Below are positions 9,704-19,288 of a stretch of DNA of 20,577 bases, piece by piece (position 1 is the first letter of the stretch; every line of letters starts with the position of its first letter). The notes below the pieces were generated by a model that saw only the letters and a program-made list of their open reading frames with translations, had not been told where the DNA came from and made no database searches. This DNA comes from Seison nebaliae (lineage: Eukaryota > Rotifera > Pararotatoria > Seisonacea > Seisonidae). The stretch is taken from positions 1-20,577 of the forward strand of contig JALJEE010002006.1 in NCBI GenBank assembly GCA_023231475.1, written 5' to 3'. A program made the translations under genes and the position numbers.

Positions 9704-10018
9704 TTTCCAAATACTTTCACAAATTGATGTTCCTTGGAATTTTTTTTCTTCGTCTATATAAATCATTTAATTCCATCAAGATTGATTTTATTTTTATTTA
9801 AAAAAATCGAAATTTTTTATTAAAATTTTTCGATATGAAAATTAAAATTTGTTTGGATACTTTCCCCGACAAATTCTTTATGACGATGAGAGGAATGATT
9901 CAAAATAAAAAATCAAATCAAAAATGATAGACTAACAAAATTTTATTATGATTTTTTATGCACTTCGGAAAATAAACTTTGGACGAATTTTAAATCATTA
10001 TAAGTCATACCATTAAAA
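9704..10018. terminator. Convergent 3' flank between ARCN1 and UBR7
   Basis: These 315 bp must hold the 3' UTRs and cleavage signals of both ARCN1 (plus) and UBR7 (minus). The stretch is rich in A- and T-runs, with AATAAA-like and TTTATT-like strings on both strands, so no single poly(A) signal can be singled out. No other gene is seen. Confidence 0.4.
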
Positions 10019-11538
10019 TCATTCATCGTCATCATCATCATCATCTTCACTTGATGGAAGATTCATAGAACGTCTGGCATTGGACACTATTGTTGGAATC
10101 ATATTTTCTGTGATTACTTTCGCACCATTCTCTTTGATTTCAAGTACAATCTTTTCCATGAAATTTTGGACACCTAAATAAAACAAGAAAATAAATTAAA
10201 AATTTCATCTCAACATCAGTCGTAACCATTCACTACTATTGGCAAAACATTTTTGTCGATCGATCCAAATTTTTTTTCGAATTTTGTTTTCGTTTCTTTT
10301 TCAGCCTCTTTTAAATTCCTTTTTTCATATGCGAATAATGAGTCTCCATCGAAATCGTAGAAAAATGATAATTTCTTCTTTGAAAATTTCTCAGAGCAAC
10401 TTGCACATTGACAAATGAGTTTCCTCCAAACGAAAGGAATATAAACGGCATGTCCCTTCACTTCCTTCATCTCAATTGTCGGTTGATAAACATGAAGTTT
10501 TTGGAGAATACATTCATGATTCTCTTTCCATTCGACATCCATCGTCTCTTTCAAATTAATTGAGTTGTAAAGAAATTTGAAATGTTGAAAATATAAAGAT
10601 AATTCATCGTCATATTTCTCAGTGCATAATTGACAAATCATTTCTTGAGATTCTTCGATAGTGTCATCACTACCGTACAATCCTTCACATTCATTCGAAT
10701 TCATTAAAATATTGAGAAGATCCGGTTTCTTCTTTTTTTCATTCTTCTCTTTGAGATCCAGAAATAATTTGAGTGGCTCCTTCAAATGAGATTCGTGAAA
10801 CCAATCTTCACATAAACAACATTGAATCATTTCTTCCATCAACGTTTCCGATGCGCCATCACTATTACAAATACAAAAACTGTTGAGAAAATTCTTATCA
10901 TAAACATTTGTTTCGTTATTCTCACGAAATTTCTGTGGAGAGAATTGACAGAATTTCCGATGTCGTTCCGTTCCACAATCACAATTGATGTTCCTTTTTG
11001 TATACATTTCTTTCGTCTCATGTTGAATATGACAACGACGTTCACAAGCGAAACAAAAGGCAAATGGCTTGAAATTATCTCGAATATAATTCAATGATTC
11101 TTCTACGCTCATTTTCGAATTGATCGCTTCATTTCTTAGTCGATCCTTCTCCAATTGATTACATGTCATACAAATGAAAATTGCTTGTCTCTTCATTGAA
11201 TTATTTTTGTTGTATGTACAAGAATTGGTCGCTTCGTCCACAGACCCATAAAGTGCAAAGAAATCACTATCTTCATCCATATCTGATAAATCATCAATTG
11301 ATATTAATTTGTTATCTTCATCCATTTCACATTCTTCTTCTTCTTTTATAATCTCTTCATTTTTCGGTATGTTATCTGTCTTTTTCAAGAACTCTTCTTC
11401 CGATGTCTTTTTAAGTTTTTCTTCATATTCTCTCAATTCTTTCTCCTTTTTCAACTTATTCAATATCTCCTCCACCTTTTTCTGTATGCCATTATTACGT
11501 TTATAACTCTTAGCAATTCGTCCATCATTGACCGGCAT
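10019..11538 (-). CDS. UBR7: UBR7-like E3 ubiquitin ligase (UBR box + PHD finger), 2 exons, 488 aa
   Basis: UBR7 is an N-recognin-family E3 ligase with a PHD finger, reported to act on chromatin (H2B ubiquitination). Exon 1 is 11538-10227 and exon 2 is 10173-10019; the 53-nt intron is phase 1. Reading through the donor gives a premature stop after NGYD, while splicing restores the conserved C-terminal helix (GVQNFMEKIVLEIKENG). Residues 1-95 are lysine/glutamate-rich and low in complexity. The UBR box begins at KRQAIFICMTC (Cys123, Cys126) and runs through FCFACERRCHIQHE and KRNINCDCGT. The PHD finger begins FCICN (Cys212, Cys214), continues MIQCCLCEDWFHESHL, and closes at ICQLC (Cys302, Cys305). 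The family block FVWRKLICQCASC then LFAYEKRN follows, and an acidic tail (seven Asp) ends the protein. The gene is longer than human UBR7 (425 aa), mainly through the N-terminal extension and loops inside the UBR box and PHD finger. Confidence 0.93.
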
Positions 11539-12390
11539 TTTGTTCCACTTATAAATTAGACAACCAAAATTGAAGAGATAGGAAATAAAAACTGAAATGA
11601 AGAATTTAGGAAAAATTAAACATTATCTTCCGCTTTATGCGCCTGAATCATTTCTTTATATAAATCTGTCATTTGATGCTTAACGATTCAAATGTACAGT
11701 GTACTAATTAACCGTATTCGAATAAAAAATACTCTTTTGTATTCAAACAAATTTTACTTTCGTTCCATTTCAAATATAAGCTTTACGTATTCAAAAATGT
11801 CATATATTGATATTGGAAATCAAAGTAACACTTACAAGGTAGTAGGTTGTTAGTAGACATACACTTGTTAGTTAAGTATTCACTACGTCCCTCACTACTT
11901 CCTCACGATTTACCGCTATTTCACGTCACTATACTACCGTTTTCATCTCCATTTGTGAACCACCTATGCAACAATGAGTAATGACATGATAGTATTCTTA
12001 AAAATAACAGCTTATGCAAATTCAATGAAACTTATTTAAAAAATGTGGAAGAATTTAGAATCTTAATTTTAATTTTCTTTTAATTTATTATTAACGGAAG
12101 TATTATTTTACTGAGACTTGTCACTACCCATATTTTATATTTATTTGTATAATGAGTTAAATGAAAATAATATTATGTTCAAATCGTCACATCATACAAT
12201 AAGTTTAACGGATATTGAAATTAACGGAATCGTTTTTATAAAACCATTATAATGATATATTTTCCTTAGATAAAAATTGATATAATGTTTGCACGAGATA
12301 GGTCTTTCAGATGTAAAATTCTGAAAAATGATTATAATGAAAAAATGAAAAAATATTCTCTAATAAAATTTCATGGTTACCAAAAAGCAG
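11539..12390. other. Intergenic, AT-rich, no gene seen
   Basis: This is the upstream flank of UBR7, so its promoter should be near 11540-11650. Beyond that I find no long open frame on either strand, no clear repeat and no RNA gene. Confidence 0.45.
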
Positions 12391-12653
12391 TAGGAAGAAG
12401 GAAGCCCCAAAGAACAGTTTTTCTTGGCTCCTGTCTGCACTGATTGGATAAACGGACAATATTTGTTTTGGAGCGATGTCGAATTGGGAACAAAAAAAAA
12501 ATTAGGCATTTGATTAGGCACTTGAAAAGGAGGTAATTCCAAGTGATTGGGACGAATACGAAATTGAAAAAATCGTCTGTCAGTCGAATGATGTCACCAA
12601 AATAAAATGTCAACCAACTTCAATGAACGAGGTTATAAATCTAACTTGATTTT
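12391..12653 (+). CDS. Coding-like plus-strand fragments, unknown protein
   Basis: Two stretches read like protein. About 12391-12506 gives EEGSPKEQFFLAPVCTDWIN and then YLFWSDVELGT. About 12516-12629, in another frame, gives LEKEVIPSDWDEYEIEKIV and then CQSNDVTKIKCQPTSMNE. The second is followed by GTTATA, a possible splice donor at 12630. A run of A's near 12491 and several stop codons separate them, so they are either exons of a small gene with introns I cannot place or a decaying copy. No family recognised. They lie directly upstream of a coiled-coil open frame and may belong to the same gene. Confidence 0.3.
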
Positions 12654-12699
12654 TATTGAAATTTAATTAAATTGATTTTTATATTACACTGACGATAGA

Positions 12700-12876
12700 A
12701 ATCTTGAAGGTTTTGGGGAATTAAAAGCAGAAGTTCGATCGTTAAAAGCAGAAGTTCAATCGTTAAAAGCAGATCTGCTTTTCAAGGTTCAATCGTTAAA
12801 AGCAGAAGATCAATCGTTTCGAGATGAAATTCGTTGTTTAATGAACGAATTTCGAACCTTAGTCCTTCCATTTTAA
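12700..12876 (+). CDS. Heptad coiled-coil open frame built from 21-bp repeats, probable exon
   Basis: A 59-codon open frame without its own ATG encodes SLKAEVQ-type heptads (ELKAEVRSLKAEVQSLKADL, later VQSLKAEDQS, then FRDEIRCLMNEFRTL), a textbook amphipathic coiled coil with leucine at a fixed heptad position. It probably begins at an acceptor upstream. A possible donor at TTA|GTCCTT (about 12861) could join in frame to a plus-strand stretch starting at GAATTGGACGAATCTG (about 12974), reading ELDESEQAIEEPTTFEQY. The protein family is unknown. I could not connect it in frame to the coding-like pieces upstream, so the gene model is incomplete. Confidence 0.45.
   Translation, partial: NLEGFGELKAEVRSLKAEVQSLKADLLFKVQSLKAEDQSFRDEIRCLMNEFRTLVLPF
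12721..12816 (+). repeat. 21-bp coding tandem repeat (four units)
   Basis: TTAAAAGCAGAAGTTCGATCG starts at 12721 and recurs with small changes at 12742, 12763 and 12796. Unit three is 33 nt, having gained 12 nt (four codons) around a GCAGATCTGC palindrome. The period equals one protein heptad and the expansion keeps frame, which fits a coiled coil lengthened by slippage or duplication. Confidence 0.8.
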
Positions 12877-13115
12877 CCATTTAACCATTTCCTAATAACT
12901 TATATTATCTTAATGATAGGTCGTGTTTGGGAGAAAAACCCTTACCTTACTTATTACCAATCAATTCTATTCAGGAATTGGACGAATCTGAACAGGCAAT
13001 TGAGGAGCCGACTACATTTGAACAATATGTTAGTTTTTTTCTTTATTTTCAGTTGTTTTTCAAAACAACATTCAAATGCTAACAGGGTTATTTATATTCA
13101 AATATTTAACATTTT

Positions 13116-14489
13116 TTAATTTTTATTTGTAAAAACTTTTGTCAGATCTACCCATCTCTCATATGTAGAGTAAGTCATTGTCATTATTAACAAATAATTG
13201 AGAATCTCTAGATGAGGTTCCAGACTTTCTAATTTAGCCGCCGGAATGAAAACTATGGGCATTTTTTTGTGAGCGAGAACTTTGGAATATAATTTTTGGC
13301 CTAAAAGTGAACAAATCGAGTTTACTTGGGGACGATATAAACTAAGCTTGTTATGGAATATGAGAATAATAGAGACGAAGATTGAGCAAAAATCTTTTCT
13401 TTGACCTAAGTTGAAAATTCGATTCTCATTAATGTGGTTAAGTGGCACAATATGTTTTTCGTTTCTTAATATTCGATTATAGAACGATCCTTCATAATCG
13501 ACCATTGATAAATATATCGAATTAATTGAAAGACCATAATCAATTAAGATTGGCACAAAATAAGTTTGTTCTTGAAATTGTTTGAAAGTACCCATAATAT
13601 TTTTTCGATGGATATCAGCATGGTGATTTGCATAAGAGCCGGATTCGAATAATGAGTGATTGAATATAGGAAATTGATTTAGCGTGAAATGTACAGATTG
13701 TATTTGACGAAGCATCATTATTAAGAAAACATAAATTTGCTTAAGACGTGAAACACCTGGTGGTATCGGAATGGTCATCATCTTTTCTAAATTTTCTCCT
13801 TGAATGAATGTCGTGTCTAGACAATAACTTCCTTTTTGTGAAAATAGTTTGGTCTTAAGAACTAATTTTCAGAAAGAAAGATATTTGACTTGATGAGAAC
13901 CAAAGAAACTTTCATATGTCTTTCGAAGACTATAATTTGGTTTCACTTTACCAGAGTTCACGCCTAGAGTTCTAAATTCATGCCAAGAACCAACATTATG
14001 AAACTTAAAAGCCAATTCCGCGTTATATTCTATCATAATTTCATATGGATCTCTTGACACTTTCATTATTATGTTCTAATGGAGATGATATTTCAAACCA
14101 AACTTTTTGAAACAAATGGACGTTCTGTTTTATCTCTAATCAAGTAAGCCGATCCTTGTCCTCCTGATCCTATGTGTTTCTAGAACATGGAAGATGAGCA
14201 AGTGTAGTGCTCGAAAATTCCTAACTTCTATCAGATAACCGTTAGCTTTGTTTAAAGAGGTTAGATTGGTTAATTCATCTTCAATACTTTCAATAGTACT
14301 GCAAACAGAACTTGCAACGAATTCTTCGAGGGCAGCTGTTGAATAGATGTAATTAATCCTATTGCGTAAAGTCCGAATTTCTCTTTCTGCCATCTCATAT
14401 TCTTCGTAAAATACGTGCTCATTTAACATGTTATGTTCGATTGTTCTTATTGAATAAAATAATGCGACAAAAATCGTGAGAAAAAACAT
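13116..14489 (-). CDS. Secreted protein-kinase-like paralogue A (4 exons, 414 aa)
   Basis: Exons: 14489-14226, 14179-14104, 14059-13901, 13861-13116; introns 46, 44 and 39 nt with phases 0, 1, 1. The N-terminus MFFLTIFVALFYSIRT looks like a signal peptide. A divergent ~70-residue region with an N-glycosylation sequon (NLT) follows. The kinase-like domain begins KHIGSGGQGSAYLI (glycine-rich loop, from residue 89) and has the VAIK-like FVSKM with Lys113. It continues IMIEYNAELAF (candidate helix-C Glu), CLDTTFIQGE, RQIQSVHF, the catalytic loop HHADIHRKNI (HxD and Asn), PILIDYGLS (DYG in place of DFG) and a helix-F-like GQRKDFC. All canonical catalytic residues are present. About 20 residues separate the helix-E-like segment from the catalytic loop, more than in ordinary kinases. 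The substrate is unknown. A non-kinase nucleotide-binding role is possible. Confidence 0.85.
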
Positions 14490-15024
14490 TTCCTTTCGGC
14501 AAAAAGAAAGTTTTATAGAAACAATTTCAAGTTTACCAACAGAAAAAAAAGAAACGGAAAAATTAAAACCAATTTTTAGAATTTTCGTCTATTTGAATGA
14601 CCTAGGCCAATAATCTTGAATTAACTTTAATTAACTTTGCGACTAACATCTTTAACCGATGGAATTAACAGCTATTTACATTAATTTATTAATTAACATT
14701 GACATGTGGCAACATTATTCAGTCAGTTTAATGATTGAACTCTCCAATTGGAAGATATGCAGTTCGAAACGCATAGGTCGAACAAAAGAGTATAAGTTTT
14801 CGGACGGAAAATGTCCATTTGGCTGAGAAAAGTTTAAGACTCATTAAACAGAATAATTTTTTTTTGTGACAAAACTTTAAGACTCGTTAACCAGAATAAT
14901 TTTAATTTCCATAAAAACAAACTGTGCACCTTATGGTTTTGGTAGCTTACAAATCCAGACTTAAATCATTATCTTATTGATAAATATCAGTTTATTGATT
15001 ATGAAATTGAGAGAAAATAATGAG
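14490..15024. other. Intergenic spacer between paralogues A and B
   Basis: This holds the upstream flank of paralogue A and the 3' flank of B. A short imperfect direct repeat occurs at 14826-14852 and 14875-14902 (forms of GTTTAAGACTCATTAAACAG and AAGACTCGTTAACCAGAATA). No other gene is seen. Confidence 0.45.
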
Positions 15025-16456
15025 TTAGATTGGAGTAAAATACGAAAGTAAACGTATCCACGATTTATAAGTAGCAAATACAATAGACATAACCAGGAAA
15101 TGATGCATCAAATGCAACAGTTCCTTAATATCGGAATCAACGAATAGAGGAAGATATTGTAGTGGACTTTTGCTTGTTTCCTGGTTCCACATATTAACAA
15201 ACAATTTGTCTGTTGTTTCAGAACAAATTTTCGACAGTTTACCATCTAAATCATCGAAGCTGCCGCGAAAGAATAAAATGATTATAGTGGCAATTGCACA
15301 ATAATCAATTCGTTGTCCACGATTAAAGATTCGATTTACATGTATTCTATTATTCTTTCTAATATTTCGTTCATTACGTAAATGTTGATTATATGCATAT
15401 ATGCTGAAATCGTGATGCTCAAAAAAAATATTTTTGATAGATAATCCATAATCTATCAATGTTGGAACATAATAACTATTGGTATGAAATCTTTTCAAAG
15501 TACATATAATATTTGCACCATTCATATCTGAATGATGATTCGCATATGTATGTCTTCCAAAAAATGGATGATGGAACAAAGTATGATGATTAGTAGTAAA
15601 ATGGACAGCTTGTATTTGTCGTAAAATCATAATGATAAAGGCATAAAATTGTTTCTTGATAGATACACTGGGGATTATTGGTAAGTACTTCATGTCAAGT
15701 AGAGTTTGTCCTTCAATATAAGTTGTGTCTATGCAAAATGAGCCGTGCTTGTGCAACAAATTAGCTTTGATTGCTTTGAAATTTTATATGGGAATAAAAT
15801 CAATGTAGAATAAGGAAGTAGTGTGATGCTAACGTTCGTATCTTTGAATATAGATTCTTTCTTTAGGTTTCCTTAATCGTCCATAACTAATACCTAGTAC
15901 ATCAAATGTGTGCCAATCCCCTACTGGATGTTTTCTAAAAGCTAATTCTGCATTATATTCGATCATTATTGAATGTGGTTTTGTCGAAACTGACCGATGA
16001 ATAGAATAAAAATAATTAATTAATTTCAAGATTAATTTTAATTACTTTTTGAAGAAATAACTTTTTGTGACATATTTTTGGTTCGCTACATTTTTTATAA
16101 GATACGCTGATCCTTCACTTCCTTCTCCCAGTTTTTTCTTTAATGATTAACATTTCAAACCCCAATGTTACAAAACTAACTAGAATTCGTCGTCTTGTTA
16201 TTGCTAAAGTTTTGGGCAGTGTCAAATTATAGTGCCCCATTATTAAATCTAATGCTTTACATACTTCATTGTAACGAAATTGTCTAATAGATGACAAAAT
16301 ATCAACATAGTTCGTTCGATTAATTGAATTTATTTCTTGTTCTGCTTTTGCATATAATTGATGATCCACATCTTTCAATAATCTATTAGGAGTAATACCA
16401 TTTATACAAATAATTGTAATAATTAAAATAAAGTGAAAATGATTCTTGAGTATCAT
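15025..16456 (-). CDS. Secreted protein-kinase-like paralogue B (4 exons, 418 aa)
   Basis: Exons: 16456-16181, 16137-16062, 15989-15834, 15773-15025; introns 43, 72 and 60 nt, phases 0, 1, 1, as in its neighbours. The N-terminus MILKNHFHFILIITIICING is signal-peptide-like. Sequons NRT and NLT follow, then an N-terminal region with almost no identity to A or C. The kinase-like part has KKLGEGSEGSAYLI (one loop glycine differs), YVTKI with Lys117, IMIEYNAELAFRKHPVGDWH, CIDTTYIEGQ, RQIQAVHF, HHSDMNGANI (Asp and Asn kept, loop otherwise unusual), PTLIDYGLS and GQRIDYC. The catalytic loop MNGAN is the most divergent of the three, so this copy is the likeliest to have altered or lost activity. The reading frame is intact throughout. 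Confidence 0.85.
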
Positions 16457-16773
16457 CTAAAAAAGAAAACTAAAATTTAAAATAATATGTAAAATAATAT
16501 GACCTAACTTGCTTAAGTTCGTTTTTATGCTTTGTCCAATAGTAGGAAACCCGTCTGAAAAACAAAATTATGATAAGACAAATTTGAAATCGAAGTACTC
16601 TTCCTATTCATATTCGTCTTTTAACTATTCTTTATTTTTTTTATTTATTATATATTAGAGAAATTCCCGTCGGGATAAATTTGAAAAATAGATAAAAAAA
16701 TTTCGATCTTCGCCAACGTCGACCAATAATTATTCTAAATAACATCTAAATAATTACTATTAAAAGATTTTGT
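16457..16773. other. Short spacer between paralogues B and C
   Basis: About 317 bp of AT-rich DNA containing the promoter of B and the 3' end of C. No further gene or repeat is seen. Confidence 0.45.
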
Positions 16774-18160
16774 CTAATGAACTGCCACTTCTATAAGTGT
16801 GGTAAACCTTCTCCAATTCCAATAATTTGCATATGGTGTTGTCAAATAATATAGAAAGTTCAATATCGGTAAAAGTGGGAAGAGTCCTACGATTATGGAA
16901 GCCGGAACTATACGAAATGGGAAGAATATGCGTCCTTTGATATTATTATATAGTTGCTCTCCAAAATTCCTGCATACGTCATTTAATCTAGGACGGTACA
17001 AATCTAGACGATCCATCATTAACAGTATGAGCAATAATGCCATGGCACACATGTCCATTCTCTGGCCTATATTTAATATTCTTAGTCGATGAATATGGTT
17101 CAATTCTTCAATCTCTGCTTCTTCTCGTTGTATGTAATTATAATAACCTATTTCATAATCCCGTGGTTTATCATACATACCGGAAACGGAAAGACCATAA
17201 TCGATCAGAATTGGAGCAAGGTACTCTGATCTCACAATCAGTTTACGTTGAATGATTATATTGCGAGAATGAAGGTCGCCATGGTGATTTGCGTAAGCAC
17301 CCTTTTCGAACAATGGGAAATCGAAAGCTTCATGTCCGTTTAAAGTGAAGTGCACTGCTTGAATTTGTCGAAGTGCCATAATAAAGAAAGCAATCTTACG
17401 TTTCAGTGCTATAAGCGGATTAGCATGAAATACCCCATTGAAAAATCTGAGACTTCTACCTTCAACATAGGTTGTACCTATGCAAAATCTCCCTTCGTGC
17501 GAAAATGCTTCCATCTTTATGGCTGATTATAAGATAATAATTAAGTTGAATTCGCATAATAAAATTAACGTCGGAAAATATGTGAAAATTCAGGACCTCT
17601 TTTTATTCTCCCTTGTCCTACATCTATCACAGCGAAATCATGCCAATCACCTATAGGATGACGTGCAAGACCTTCCAAAGCATTATATTCAATCAACACG
17701 TATTCAGCACTATCGGCAACTTTCAAAGAACATAATTATATTTACACGCAACTTTATTTGCTAATCAAACTTTTTTTAACAATACGATTACCCTCCTCAT
17801 CATCTAGTAAAAATGCTCGACCTTGTCCTCCTTCTCCAATCGACTCCTATTGAAAATGAAATTCAGATAACGGAAATGAATGAAAACTCGTATAGTACGG
17901 CGTGTTACCGGATTATAAATTGGCAATCCTAAAACTTCTTCATCCGCATGGACTAAATATCGACAATCAGTGTCTACGCCTAGTAGTTCGAGAGAAGTTA
18001 CCATCCTCTCATATTCATCTTTATCATGTTCTTCTTGCTTAATTTCTTCTCCTTGTTTATAGACGTCTTTATTTACCATCACAGTAAATACATTGTCCTC
18101 TAAATCGCCATTAACATAGTGAATAGTAAAACAGTAAATAATAAGCAGTAGACACTTCAT
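16774..18160 (-). CDS. Secreted protein-kinase-like paralogue C (4 exons, 415 aa)
   Basis: Exons: 18160-17888, 17846-17771, 17719-17570, 17522-16774; introns 41, 51 and 47 nt, phases 0, 1, 1. The signal-peptide-like start is MKCLLLIIYCFTIHYVNG. The next ~70 residues are acidic/charged and unlike those of A and B. The kinase-like domain has ESIGEGGQGRAFLL (loop from residue 92), RIVKKI with Lys116, YVLIEYNALEGLARHPIGDW, CIGTTYVEGR, RQIQAVHF, HHGDLHSRNI (Asp249, Asn254; closest of the three to the HGDLHxxN loop of small-molecule and atypical kinases), PILIDYGLS (Asp274) and GQRMDMC (helix-F Asp323). The C-terminal ~90 residues are rich in hydrophobic helices and end with the shared Ala-x-Tyr-x-x-Trp pattern (YANYWNW). 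It has the most canonical motifs and is probably the best candidate for an active enzyme. Confidence 0.86.
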
Positions 18161-18799
18161 TAAAACGAAAAAGTTATGAACTAACCAAAAATCAAAATGA
18201 AAAGAAATTACGTAACGTTCCTATTTTATAGTGTTTTTCCTTTTGCAATACGGTTGAAAACTAAAACAATCAAACAAAATTATAATTATGAACGTTACTC
18301 TATGAATTTTGAAAAGTGATATATTATTATAATTAGTGATTATAAAAGGTCATAATAACAGGTGATTTAATACTGCAAAACAGCATAATAATCACTAGAT
18401 AATTATGTCACATATCATGTTGTAATTATTGATGCTGCTACTTTCTCCCTGAGTTACTTTCATTTGTTGTGAATTTTTGAAGAAAGTAAGCGGATAACTG
18501 ATTTAGTGATCTTTGTTCATAATAATTCATTCTAATTGTTAACTGTATAAGTTGTCTTTAAACTTATTAGAATAAAATCTTTAACGTCAAATTGTTCATC
18601 AAGTGCGGAACTTTAGTATGGATTTCATCAAAAATCGTTAAAATCATTTTAAATTCCTTAAATTATTTCATTCATCTTCATGATATTGAGTTTAATCATA
18701 TTAATTATTATCATTTATTTGAATACAATTGCAATAGAATAAATTATGAAAGAGGAATTATTTTTGTCAAATAATTGGCGAGATCGGCACAATTCTTGT
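18161..18799. other. Intergenic, AT-rich, no gene seen
   Basis: Upstream flank of paralogue C. It contains short inverted pairs (for example TAGTGATTAT near 18334 and ATAATCACTA near 18387), which are weak in this composition. No coding signal I would support. Confidence 0.4.
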
Positions 18800-19210
18800 T
18801 CTCGATGAACTCAACAGTGGAGTATGTAAAAGCAGAGCTGCTGGTATGTACTCACAGAAACAGGAGTTTATCATCATAATGAGATAAGCTATAAGCCAGC
18901 TCAAATTTCTTCTCAGGCTCGTACTAACATTAACCAACGTTATCAGCAGTAATGTTTCGCATGAAATGCTGTATTAAAATGCTGCTTTCGCAGCAGTATT
19001 AATAAGAGAATAATACAAGGCCCTGGCTGCTCAGGAAGATCATATACGAGACAATTGATCTCATTCATCATCGATTTTCTTTCATTATTGATTGTAAACG
19101 TTATCGGGCACTATATGTATATGTCGACGATATGATGTTATGTGATGATACGGTCGATTTAAGGAAGAACTTCGGCAATGTGACACAGTGTTTAATGATA
19201 TCGGGTGATT
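18800..19210 (+). mobile_element. Copia-like LTR retrotransposon fossil (reverse-transcriptase part)
   Basis: A broken remnant of a Ty1/copia-type element. The recognisable parts are a CKSRAAGMYSQKQEF block, comparable with the KxRLVAxGYSQ block at the start of the copia reverse transcriptase, and the catalytic core LYVYVDDMMLC (YVDDM is characteristic of copia elements). Only the polymerase region is seen; no LTRs, gag, protease or integrase were found in the window. It carries several interruptions and is clearly inactive and old. Confidence 0.5.
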
Positions 19211-19288
19211 TCGCTTAGAACTTCTTTTTAGAAGAGTGCGAAAATTATTCCGTGTATAATTCGTCTTCCTATTTGACGTAATGATTGG
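19211..19288. other. Junction between two transposon remnants
   Basis: Short stretch between the copia-like fossil and the LINE remnant with no assignable content. The boundary of either element is not visible. Confidence 0.3.

Noticed and set aside
10216-10226. UBR7 ending at the stop just after NGYD
   Set aside because: It would drop the conserved C-terminal helix; a 53-nt GT..AG intron restores it in frame in the exon 10173-10019.
12360-12613. Minus-strand frames opposite the coding-like region
   Set aside because: The plus-strand readings look more protein-like and lie beside a clear plus-strand coiled coil.
12721-12816. CRISPR-like array
   Set aside because: Units are contiguous with no spacers, period equals a protein heptad, and the genome is eukaryotic.
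13862-13900. Reading paralogue A as broken pieces (pseudogene)
   Set aside because: Splicing at the same positions and phases as in B and C gives an intact frame in all three copies.
18331-18400. Possible small inverted-repeat element
   Set aside because: Only about 10 bp pair perfectly, which is expected by chance in such AT-rich DNA.
18592-18774. 60-codon plus-strand frame
   Set aside because: Asn/Ile/Tyr-rich translation typical of AT-rich non-coding DNA, no splice partner or motif.
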